From the NCBI GenBank assembly GCA_003138975.1, contig PLHQ01000101.1:101022-151167 (forward strand): a stretch of DNA of 50,146 nucleotides, in the 5' to 3' direction. The notes beneath the pieces were generated by a model. That model made no database searches. It saw only the letters and a list, made by a program, of their open reading frames with translations, and was not told the DNA's origin. Source of the stretch: Acidobacteriaceae bacterium (lineage in GTDB: Bacteria > Acidobacteriota > Terriglobia > Terriglobales > Acidobacteriaceae). Below, one piece after another: positions 42,752-50,146 of the stretch (positions within the stretch are counted from its first letter, which is position 1; each line of letters begins with the position of its first letter). Position numbers and translations under genes: made by a program.

Positions 42752-44404
42752 TCACGCGAGGTCTAGCTTAGCATCTGAGGACGGCCCTGAGTTCGAGGCG
42801 TGCGCGTCGCGGGAGGCGGAACGAACTCTTGCGATCACAGCGGTGTAGATTTTGCGGGCGACACCGGGTTCGTTAAGATGGGCTAGAAACAAACGGCGCA
42901 ATCCGCCAGGCGTCACTCGTCCCGCCAGATAGGCAGCGTAGAGCATACTTCCTAGGCGGTATCCCCAATCTTTCGCGATCGCTTCCAACTTCTCGTTATC
43001 GGCGCGGATGGCGGCCAAGGCGGCCTTTTCGCACGCAGCACGCGACAACGTGAAGGAGTTGTCCGTCTCGGGCGCCGGCCTTGCGGGATAAAGCACTCGC
43101 GAACCGAAGTAAGCCACGGCGTTTTCAATCACACGCGTATAAAACGCATCCATCGCCGCGGCCGCGTTAGTAGTTCCAAGTAAACCGTTACCGTCCGCGC
43201 CATTTACGTCAAGGCCGTGTCCATTAAGGTGCTGAGGCAAACCGCGGCAGGCGTGATGCAGAAAACGAGCGGCATCCTCGGCCGCGTGCATCAGCTGAAA
43301 TTCGCGGACGTAGAACGCATTCACCTCGGGGAAATAAGCACTGCCGCGTTCTTCCACACTGGCGAGCATGCTTGCCATTTGCTGATCCGGGATGGCTTTG
43401 CGCGAGATCAGACGGCGCAGCGCCGCATCCGAAGCGTTACCGTGAACCTCAGGCAGCATGTCGACCAGAAACTTCGGTTGCGTGCCATTGTGCGGCGAAT
43501 AGCGGTTGATCTCAAGAAAGCTGGCCAGGCTGTCAATCAAGTTGTAGATGGTAGGCGCGAAGTCAGGGCCGGTATCGCAGCGGCTCCACTGGTCAAGAAA
43601 CAGGCGGTAGCTTTCATACTTCTCCAGAGGCGTGGCGTTGAAGACGCAGAGGACGTCGTTGTTGACGCGCACTGCCTCGACCTTGTCGACGGGTTCGCCC
43701 GCCGCCCGCCAATATAACGCATCCACGTTTTGCAGGACGGTAAGAATTTTGGCCTCGGGAAGTTCCTTGTGCAGCACGCGAGGCAGATGTCCCGGAGCCA
43801 GGTGCGACTCGCCGAACAGCACAAAGATGACCGCATCGGGATGTCGCTGGCGAATCTCGGAAATCTTGGCCGCGGCATGACGATCGCGGGCGCCGATTTT
43901 CCGCAAATTTTCGCGGGGCATGCAATCCAGACCGTAGATGGCCTCGCCATGGTCACGCGCGGCAACCAGCAATTCGTGAAACGGAGGCCAATCGTATCCC
44001 CAGTCAAGATCGAAGCGGATGCGCTGCCGTAATTCGTTCTCATCAATTTCACGGCGCCACCATTCTTCGAGAATGTGCTGGTCGCGGGCAAAAATGGTTT
44101 CGACACCAAGCACCAAGCGACGGTCTCCAGCCAGGGCGCGCTGCTCGATCAGTGATGCGGCGTAGCGCTGCGCGGCGGGCAGAGCATGGTAGTCGCCGAT
44201 CAAGACGACGTCGGCTGCCTGCAGAGCATTCTGAATCTGTTGACGATCAAGAAGAGAATCGTAGTTGCCGAAGGCTTGCGAAAACTCGCGAAGATATTTG
44301 CGGCGGCCATGCGAATCCTGCGCGCGAATTTCACGCTCCACTCCCTCCAGCGCATGCAGTTCTGCCGCGCTGCGGCGAGATCGTAAATTGGCCGTAGATG
44401 CCAT
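42752..44404 (-). CDS. ChaN-like (Tiki/EreA superfamily) protein
   Basis: About 550 residues. The first ~300 hold a ChaN-type domain: [20 protein letters not shown] (His, like the GExH motif), [26 protein letters not shown] and [20 protein letters not shown] (GExH), the paired Glu/His signatures of haem- or metal-binding ChaN and of the Tiki/EreA fold. The C-terminal ~250 residues are helical with no known motif and make it about twice normal ChaN length. No signal peptide or lipobox is seen, unlike ChaN. Start uncertain: ATG 44485 would leave 20 bp to the divergent ubiX, and its extra 27 residues look like repeat, so 44404 is used. Confidence 0.75.
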   Translation of the reverse strand: MASTANLRSRRSAAELHALEGVEREIRAQDSHGRRKYLREFSQAFGNYDSLLDRQQIQNALQAADVVLIGDYHALPAAQRYAASLIEQRALAGDRRLVLGVETIFARDQHILEEWWRREIDENELRQRIRFDLDWGYDWPPFHELLVAARDHGEAIYGLDCMPRENLRKIGARDRHAAAKISEIRQRHPDAVIFVLFGESHLAPGHLPRVLHKELPEAKILTVLQNVDALYWRAAGEPVDKVEAVRVNNDVLCVFNATPLEKYESYRLFLDQWSRCDTGPDFAPTIYNLIDSLASFLEINRYSPHNGTQPKFLVDMLPEVHGNASDAALRRLISRKAIPDQQMASMLASVEERGSAYFPEVNAFYVREFQLMHAAEDAARFLHHACRGLPQHLNGHGLDVNGADGNGLLGTTNAAAAMDAFYTRVIENAVAYFGSRVLYPARPAPETDNSFTLSRAACEKAALAAIRADNEKLEAIAKDWGYRLGSMLYAAYLAGRVTPGGLRRLFLAHLNEPGVARKIYTAVIARVRSASRDAHASNSGPSSDAKLDLA

Positions 44405-44505
44405 AAAGTCAGCTTCTAGCTCCCAGCTCTTGCCTTGACTCCGGTTCGGCGACTCCCTATGCTGCAAAGTCGGGGCTGTGCTCATTTCGCCTCGCGGGAG
44501 AATCC

Positions 44506-45189
44506 TTGCCGAATCACCCTCCGCAGAATCTGACCATTGCGACCACTGGCGCCAGTGGCTCTGTGTTTCTTCGGCAATTGCTGATCGCCGTCGAGCGCGA
44601 TGCGCGCGTTCAGACCGTGAACTTCATCGCATCGGACTCCGCTCTGCGCGTCCTGGCCGAAGAACTCGGCATTCAAGGCCGGGCGAATCTTCTCCGCCAA
44701 ATCCTTTCCAACCAAAACAGCTCGCCGAAGAACTCGACGAAAACTTCAGCCGGCCGTGCGCACATCGCGTCCAAAATCAAAGAACACAAAATCGAAGAAC
44801 CGAAAATCAAAGAACAAACGAACGCTGATATCGGAGCCAACGTGGCTAGCGGTTCCTATCCCGCCGACGCCATGGTCGTCCTCCCCTGCAGCATGGGCAC
44901 TTTGGCCTGCATCGCTAACGGCGTTGCGTCGCATCTGATCGAGCGCGCGGCTGACGTCTGCCTGAAAGAGAAGCGTCCGTTAGTACTCTGCGTGCGCGAA
45001 ACGCCTCTCAACAAAATCCACATCCGCAACATGTACCGGGCCGCCGATGCCGGGGCGACCATCTTTCCACTCATTCCAGCGTTCTATTACCGGCCCACGA
45101 GCTTAGAGGACATGGCTCGCGAGTTCGCTTATCGCGTCCTCGGCCATCTGGGCCTTCCTCAGCGCGATGCCTTCCGCTGGAAAGGCTGA
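44506..45189 (+). CDS. ubiX: UbiX-like flavin prenyltransferase with a repeat insert
   Basis: Prenylates FMN to prFMN for UbiD-type decarboxylases. 227 residues from a TTG start. LTIATTGASGSVFLRQLLIA (9-28) binds FMN; VVLPCSMGTLACIANGVASH, LVLCVRETPLNKIHIRNMYR and the end ATIFPLIPAFYYRP are family hallmarks. Residues about 90-104 are KIKEH-KIEEP-KIKEQ, from three 15-bp tandem units (44773, 44788, 44803) in a ~40-residue loop absent from typical ~190-residue UbiX. No ubiD is nearby. Confidence 0.92.
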   Translation: MPNHPPQNLTIATTGASGSVFLRQLLIAVERDARVQTVNFIASDSALRVLAEELGIQGRANLLRQILSNQNSSPKNSTKTSAGRAHIASKIKEHKIEEPKIKEQTNADIGANVASGSYPADAMVVLPCSMGTLACIANGVASHLIERAADVCLKEKRPLVLCVRETPLNKIHIRNMYRAADAGATIFPLIPAFYYRPTSLEDMAREFAYRVLGHLGLPQRDAFRWKG

Positions 45190-45425
45190 TTTATCAGCGG
45201 CTTACCGGCCTAGAGATAGAAACTCCTCCTCCTAGGGGAAGATCGGCTTAGGGGTCGGAGATCTTAAGTGTAGAGAGACTTAGGTTCAGGTCCCAGATGC
45301 CTGGCGGTCATGTACGAAGGGGGGACCTTTGCCGAAATCGTCGTCACCTAAACATCCCGGATTTCCAGAGCGACGATCTCGATTCCGTAGCGTAGAATTC
45401 GTCAAATTCCCTCACAGGTTGACTC

Positions 45426-46325
45426 ATGCCTTTGACCATTGAACCAGGTGATCAAATCACAACCAGATTCTCAGCGCGGTCTCTTCAGCAGCGACGACTT
45501 TTCCTGTTATCGGCCTGTGGAGTATTCCTGCTCATGGCCGCGACTGCGACTTGTGCGGCGGATGATCACAATCCTTATGCTGCCGATCCCAAAGCGGGGA
45601 AGGCGGGCGAGTATGAATTCCGAATCAACTGCGCGCTCTGCCATGGGCTCGGCGCGCACGGTGGCGGGCGCGGTCCCGACTTGACACAAGCTCAGAAAAA
45701 GCACGCGCACTCGGATGCGGAGTTGTTTCAGGTGATCAGCAACGGCATTCCGGGCACCGTCATGCCCGCGAACGGCACCAACGGCCAGGGCGTTGGCATG
45801 ACCGACGAAGAGATCTGGCAGATCATCACTTATATCCGCAGCGTCGAGGTGAAGGCCCCTGCCAAGCCCGCCGGTAGTGCAGCGCATGGCAAGGAGCTTT
45901 TCTATGGCGACGCGAACTGCTCGCTCTGCCACATGGTCGAGGGCCGGGGTGGGCGCCTGGGACCGGAACTCACCGGCGTGGGAGGATCGCGGACCCGAGA
46001 AGCCATCATCGATTCGGTGCGCAATCCCAGCCGGCGGCTGGCCTGGGGATTGACCGAGGCGACGAAAGAGTTTCCCCAGGAATACGAGACAGTTGCCGTG
46101 GTGACCGCCGACGGAAAGGAAATTAAGGGCGTGGCTCTGAACGAAGACAACTTCAGCGTGCAGATGATGGACGCGAGCGAACAGATTTTTCTGCTGGAAA
46201 AAGATGAGTTACGGTCGTTTAAGAAAACCCGGGAGTCGATGATGCCGACGTACAATGCAGACCTTTTGAGCGACAAAGATCTTGAAGACGTCGTGGCCTA
46301 CCTAGTCAGCGTGGCGGCGAAATGA
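45426..46325 (+). CDS. diheme c-type cytochrome
   Basis: 299 residues, exported (hydrophobic FLLSACGVFLLMAATATCA, cut near 45). Two haem c sites: CALCHGLGAHGGGRGPDLT (about 70) with distal Met in GTVMPANG, and CSLCHMVEGRGGRLGPELTG (about 161). The C-terminal strands (VVTADGKEIKGVALNEDNFS) resemble the haem-binding domain attached to Acidobacteria and Planctomycetes dehydrogenases. Its stop overlaps the next ATG by 4 bp, so it is the likely electron acceptor of the PQQ enzyme. Confidence 0.93.
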   Translation: MPLTIEPGDQITTRFSARSLQQRRLFLLSACGVFLLMAATATCAADDHNPYAADPKAGKAGEYEFRINCALCHGLGAHGGGRGPDLTQAQKKHAHSDAELFQVISNGIPGTVMPANGTNGQGVGMTDEEIWQIITYIRSVEVKAPAKPAGSAAHGKELFYGDANCSLCHMVEGRGGRLGPELTGVGGSRTREAIIDSVRNPSRRLAWGLTEATKEFPQEYETVAVVTADGKEIKGVALNEDNFSVQMMDASEQIFLLEKDELRSFKKTRESMMPTYNADLLSDKDLEDVVAYLVSVAAK

Positions 46326-47920
46326 GGGCTCGGAGAAGCTTCGCCGCTTTGTTCTCATTTTTGTTTGCTTGCAGCCTCTTGACCTCGCCGGTTCGTGCCC
46401 AGGTCACTTTCGAACGGCTGCTGAATTCGACGAAGGAGCCGCAAAACTGGCTGACATATTCCGGCGACTATTCTGGCCGGCGTTTCAGCCCCTTGGAGCA
46501 GATCAACACCACGAACGCGCGAAGCCTGGTGGCGAAGTGGGTGTATCAAACGGGAGCCACGGGCAAGCTCGAGACAACGCCGCTGGTGGTCGACGGCATC
46601 CTTTACGCCACGGCGCAGGATGACCGCGCGTTTGCTCTGGATGCGCGCACCGGGCGGCCCATCTGGCTGTACCAGCATCAACTGCCTGGCGATATCCGTC
46701 CGTGCTGCGGCCGGGTGAACCGCGGCCTCGCCATTCTGGGCGACAAAGCTTTCCTGGGGACACTCGACTCGCATGTGATTGCACTGGACACCAAAACCGG
46801 CAACGTGATCTGGGATGTTGTGGCCGCGGACTATCAGAAGGGATACAGCTTCACCGTCGCGCCGCTGGCCGTGAAGAACCTTGTTGTGATTGGGGTTTCC
46901 GGCGGCGAGTATGGCGTGCGAGGGTTCATCGATGCTTACGATGCCGCGACGGGCGCACGCAAGTGGCGCTTTTACACCGTGCCGGGGCCAGGCGAGCCCG
47001 GACATGAAACCTGGGAGGGTGATTCCTGGAAGATCGGCGGTGCTCCGGCGTGGAACACGGGAACCTACGACGCAGTGACCAACCAGATTTTCTGGCCCAC
47101 GGGAAATCCTTCGCCCTCGAATCGCGGGGAGGGACGCGCCGGGGACAATCTCTACAGCAATACGCTGCTGGCGCTGAATGCGGACACGGGAAAGATGAAC
47201 TGGTATTTCCAATTCACCAAGCACGACGAGCACGACTGGGATGCGACCCAAGTCCCGGTGATGATCGATTCCGGCGGCAAGCATCTGATTGCGCAGGCCA
47301 ATCGTAACGGATTCTTCTACGTGATCGATCGCGCCAGCGGCAAACTGATTTTGGCGAAGGCCTACGGCAAGACCACGTGGAGCGACAGCAGGGACGCCGA
47401 CGGGCGTCCTGTGGCGAACAAGGAAGCTTCGCCTACGCTCGAGGGGCACACGGTCTGTCCGGGAGCGCTGGGGACGACCAACTTCATGGCACCAGCGTTC
47501 AATCCGCAAAGCGCATTGTTCTACGTGACTGCTCGCGATCAGTGCGATATTTTCAGCACCGCGCCGCAGCCCTATGAAGCCGGTCATGCCTATTATGGCA
47601 GCGCTTATTTTCCGTCGGAAGAAGCGGAGCCGTATCGCGGATTTCTGAAGGCGATCGATCCCGCCACGGGAGAGATCAAATGGAAGTTCGAGCACACTTC
47701 ACCAACATGGTCGGGAGTGCTGTCAACCGCTGGAGGCCTGGTTTTCACAGGTGACGCCGAAGGAAACTTCATCGCTCTCGATGCGGTCACGGGCAAGGCA
47801 CTCTGGCATTTCCAGATGGGCGGCGCAGTCTACGCTGCGCCCATGGCCTTCGCCGTGGACGGGAAACAATACGTCGCGATCGCGGCGGGCAGCGCAGTGT
47901 ATGCGTTCGGGCCGCCATAG
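46322..47920 (+). CDS. PQQ-dependent alcohol dehydrogenase, lanthanide-type
   Basis: 532-residue periplasmic quinoprotein; signal peptide FAALFSFLFACSLLTSPVRA. Eight-bladed propeller with W-motifs such as TGRPIWLYQHQ and TGKALWHFQM. Active-site set by position: vicinal CC at 128-129 (RPCCGRVNRG), Glu196 (GVSGGEYGVRG), Asn262 (WPTGNPSPSN), catalytic Asp305 and a second Asp at 307 (HDEHDWDATQ). The Asp-x-Asp pair is the published mark of lanthanide-binding XoxF/PedH enzymes; calcium MxaF has Ala there. No haem domain is fused; the overlapping upstream cytochrome takes that role. Substrate unknown. Confidence 0.93.
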   Translation: MRARRSFAALFSFLFACSLLTSPVRAQVTFERLLNSTKEPQNWLTYSGDYSGRRFSPLEQINTTNARSLVAKWVYQTGATGKLETTPLVVDGILYATAQDDRAFALDARTGRPIWLYQHQLPGDIRPCCGRVNRGLAILGDKAFLGTLDSHVIALDTKTGNVIWDVVAADYQKGYSFTVAPLAVKNLVVIGVSGGEYGVRGFIDAYDAATGARKWRFYTVPGPGEPGHETWEGDSWKIGGAPAWNTGTYDAVTNQIFWPTGNPSPSNRGEGRAGDNLYSNTLLALNADTGKMNWYFQFTKHDEHDWDATQVPVMIDSGGKHLIAQANRNGFFYVIDRASGKLILAKAYGKTTWSDSRDADGRPVANKEASPTLEGHTVCPGALGTTNFMAPAFNPQSALFYVTARDQCDIFSTAPQPYEAGHAYYGSAYFPSEEAEPYRGFLKAIDPATGEIKWKFEHTSPTWSGVLSTAGGLVFTGDAEGNFIALDAVTGKALWHFQMGGAVYAAPMAFAVDGKQYVAIAAGSAVYAFGPP

Positions 47921-47924
47921 GGCG

Positions 47925-48617
47925 TCAGAACCGTAGAGCGACTCCGGCGGAGAATCGCAGGTTTCTTTCGTGAGTCGCGAGGCCATAGAACAGCCCGGTA
48001 CCAAAGGCGCTTCCATAGAACTTATTCAGATTGTGAGTGGTCTCGAGGTCGTCCAACTGTGCCAGCCGAAGAGCAAAATGCCGGGATACTCTGTAGTCGA
48101 GGCCGCCTCCCAGCGCCACTGCAAAATCGGTGTAATTTGTGGCGGAGGAGGACACCGGCGACGTCCCGCCGGAGATTGTGCTCGCACTCAGGCTGGCTCG
48201 ATCCAAACCGAACAGAGCGTGTACGAAGAGCGTCATTCTTGATTTGGTCCTGTACGAAAGCACTGGTCCAACCAGGAATGAATACCCGGTGCCATTGGGG
48301 AGTCCGGAGAGTTTGACACCACTCGATGCTGTGATGGGCGTGCCGTAGCGGCCGCCAAAGTCGGCGACGATTCCTACCCAACGATTGGCATTGTACTGTG
48401 CCTCGGCATTCCAACCATTGAAGGTGGATGCTGTGGAGAACGGGCCGTTACGCTGGCGCAGATTCACGTCCATGATCGTGCCCGTCAGTCCGCCATTATC
48501 CACATTCACCAAGGAATATCCCCCAAATACCTGCACCTTGGGCGTGGAGTCTTGAGCAAAGGCAAACGAACCAATCAGTGTGGTCAGAGCAATCGTTGCG
48601 ACAGCCAAGCGAATCAT
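47925..48617 (-). CDS. outer-membrane beta-barrel protein (OmpA-like barrel)
   Basis: 230 residues. Signal peptide VATIALTTLIGSFAFAQ, then alternating strands: KVQVFGGYSLVNVDNGG, GWNAEAQYNANRWVGIVADF, YSFLVGPVLSYRTKSRMTLF, FAVALGGGLDYRVSRHFALR and the final NLRFSAGVALRF with C-terminal Phe for BAM. An 8-stranded OMP_b-brl barrel; function unknown. Convergent with the PQQ gene, 4 bp between the stops. Confidence 0.88.
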   Translation of the reverse strand: MIRLAVATIALTTLIGSFAFAQDSTPKVQVFGGYSLVNVDNGGLTGTIMDVNLRQRNGPFSTASTFNGWNAEAQYNANRWVGIVADFGGRYGTPITASSGVKLSGLPNGTGYSFLVGPVLSYRTKSRMTLFVHALFGLDRASLSASTISGGTSPVSSSATNYTDFAVALGGGLDYRVSRHFALRLAQLDDLETTHNLNKFYGSAFGTGLFYGLATHERNLRFSAGVALRF

Positions 48618-49118
48618 TTCGTTGTTTCATCCTTTCAACAACTGCGCACTTGGGAGGTTCACATCCCAAGAGTTGGAGTAGAGTCCTGCGGATGGCTTCA
48701 CACCGTGTCGTTGCCGAAACCAAATAAGAACGCGGACGCACGCGAGCGGGTTGCAAGTGGACACGTAAATGTAGGTAAAGGCTTGTAAGTTCTTAATTAT
48801 AACGTGGGAGCAGCTGCTGGATGGTCGTTCAGGGTCGACGGTCTGGTCGAGATTGATCCAGAGCTGCGGACAAGGAGTTTGACTGTGAGTGCGAGCCGCA
48901 GCAACAGCCGACCACGTTGCAATATTCCGGCCCTGCGGAACAAATCCCGCCTAACAAACCTACGGTAATCGGATTCCGCGAGATTCCGAAGAGACAACTA
49001 CACCAAAAAGATACAAAGCTTTGACTGCCCTGTGACAAGGGCTCAACTGGCTGCGCGCTACTCTCCGTTTACACCGTGACCGGATGCAAGCAGTGGATGC
49101 GGTGAAAAGAGAGGAACT
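48618..49118. other. divergent intergenic region
   Basis: 501 bp between the barrel gene (-) and the ferritin-like gene (+). It should hold both promoters. An AT-rich patch TTCTTAATTATAAC near 48790-48803 stands out but has no matching -35. No repeat, RNA or credible ORF is recognised. Confidence 0.5.
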
Positions 49119-50146
49119 ATGAAGCAACTCACGGAAGTTCTGGAACGCGCCGCGAACCGGCGCTCATTCCTCAAGAACAGCATGGTCGCGGGAGCTGTGG
49201 CGACCGTAGGAGCTGGCATCCTGGGCAGCGGGCTACCCGCGTTCGCCGGCGAAACCAGCAATTCAAGCATTACCAAAGGAGATATTGCGATCCTTCGATT
49301 CCTCGCGGCAGCCGAACTCATTGAGGCCGATCTCTGGCAGCAATACGCTGAGCTGGGTGGTCTCACCCCTGGCCAACTCCCCGTGGAGACGGCCCCGTTC
49401 ACGCCGATGAACAGTTACCAGGCTGCTTTCATGAACCTCGATTCCGATGGTCCGCAATACATCTCCAGCAACACCCTTGATGAGCAGAGTCACGCCGAGT
49501 TTCTGAATGCTTATCTGATCTCGATAGGCGCCGAGCCCGTGGATCTGGATGCCTTCCGGACTTTGCCAAGCAGCCAGGCGACCGGAGCTCAGCAAATCGG
49601 ACGGCTTACCAACCTTACGCAGCTCAGTGTGGATACCAGCTGGTATGTTCGGTATCGCAGCAGCACCAACCCTGATTTTGGCGCCAGTTTCGCGCAAGCG
49701 CTGCCCGCGCTGTCGGCGGGGCAGCTCACGGCAATCCCCAGAACCGATGACGATTTCGGCCCTGCAAACCACGTCCAGGCAATCGCTAACACTGCGGCAT
49801 TCCACTTTGGTTTTATCGAGCAAGGCGGTTCGAGCTTGTACGCTGCGCTCAGTCAAAAGGTATCGAACTCGGAAGTCTTGAAGATCACGCTCAGCATTGG
49901 GGGCGACGAGATTGCTCACTTCCTGGAGTGGGTGGATTTTTCAGGGAATAGCGTGCAGCCGCCGATTGCTCCCTTGACAGATCCGACCAATGGGTTGACC
50001 TTCCCTAATTTTGATGTCACGATAAACCCTCTGCTTCAGACCAACCTGATCTTCCCGGTGCCGTGCGAGTTTATCAGTCCAAAATTGCCCCACTGTGCTG
50101 TGATTCGCCCTACTGCTACGGCGGGGATTGCTGCGGGAGCGGTCAA
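49119..50146 (+). CDS. Tat-exported ferritin-like domain protein (3' end cut by window)
   Basis: Open from ATG 49119 to the window edge, at least 342 residues. GAGAGGA lies 3-9 nt before the ATG. The N-terminus is a Tat signal: NRRSFLKNS then VAGAVATVGAGILGSGLPAF with an A-F-A cut near 46. A ferritin-like four-helix region follows (ILRFLAAAELIEADLWQQYA; TLDEQSHAEFLNAYLISIGA; AFHFGFIEQGGSSLYAAL; GGDEIAHFLEWVDFS) with Glu and His spaced as in the Ferritin_2 family. Export by Tat suggests it folds, perhaps with metal, before crossing. The C-terminus is missing. Confidence 0.85.
   Translation, partial: MKQLTEVLERAANRRSFLKNSMVAGAVATVGAGILGSGLPAFAGETSNSSITKGDIAILRFLAAAELIEADLWQQYAELGGLTPGQLPVETAPFTPMNSYQAAFMNLDSDGPQYISSNTLDEQSHAEFLNAYLISIGAEPVDLDAFRTLPSSQATGAQQIGRLTNLTQLSVDTSWYVRYRSSTNPDFGASFAQALPALSAGQLTAIPRTDDDFGPANHVQAIANTAAFHFGFIEQGGSSLYAALSQKVSNSEVLKITLSIGGDEIAHFLEWVDFSGNSVQPPIAPLTDPTNGLTFPNFDVTINPLLQTNLIFPVPCEFISPKLPHCAVIRPTATAGIAAGAV

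Noticed and set aside
46355-47695. 446-residue open frame antisense to the PQQ dehydrogenase
   Set aside because: Mirrors the third-position bias of a certain gene; His/Arg-rich text without domains.

Overview
The window looks like chromosomal DNA of a GC-rich, Gram-negative soil bacterium, most likely an Acidobacteriota of the Terriglobia/Koribacter type. This is an inference from the mix seen here: a giant Oar-like TonB-dependent receptor with a carboxypeptidase-regulatory domain, a secreted S53 (kumamolisin-like) peptidase, a B12-dependent ribonucleotide reductase, a decayed TPR/Ser-Thr-kinase tail, and many short palindromic intergenic repeats. No database search was possible.

Layout. 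1-460: cluster of short palindromes. 476-3493: nrdJ. 3516-7486: accessory stretch with two decayed genes (a DNA methyltransferase and a PD-(D/E)XK nuclease), a SnoaL-like protein, a small zinc-ribbon protein, an OsmC protein, tRNA-Leu(CAG) with a clear promoter, and a kinase/TPR relic directly behind the tRNA. 7487-10976: secreted polysaccharide deacetylase and S53 peptidase. 11040-17400: aromatic amino acid cluster trpC-trpF-trpB-trpA-chorismate mutase-DAHP synthase-tyrA, followed by scoA-scoB (3-oxoacid CoA-transferase). trpE, trpG and trpD are absent here. Near-identical ~62-bp hairpin repeats sit just upstream of four start codons in this block, and a related one is read as the N-terminus of TrpB.

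19192-25505: membrane and envelope genes (small membrane protein, LolC/E-type permease with a duplicated 5' end, ICMT-like methyltransferase, MFS exporter, secreted beta-propeller). 25632-28363: pyrE, mtnA, lolD-type ATPase. 28627-33085: clpC, with three 11-bp-phased GGTAAC/T boxes at its promoter, then cupin, glutaredoxin and a membrane-anchored trypsin-like protease. 33165-39531: TonB receptor and a marR-clcA operon with an operator inside its promoter. 39617-45189: purB, a BON-domain protein behind a perfect palindrome, a chaN-like/larB pair and ubiX. 45426-47920: a two-gene operon for a diheme cytochrome c and a PQQ dehydrogenase with the lanthanide-type Asp-x-Asp signature. The window ends in a Tat-exported ferritin-like protein cut by the edge.

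Most of the window is ordinary housekeeping. No complete new defence or mobile system is visible. The items most worth checking are the start-codon-proximal repeats of the trp/aro/sco block, the repeat-derived TrpB N-terminus, the phased boxes before clpC, the marR operator, the predicted lanthanide-dependent dehydrogenase and the decayed methyltransferase/nuclease pair.
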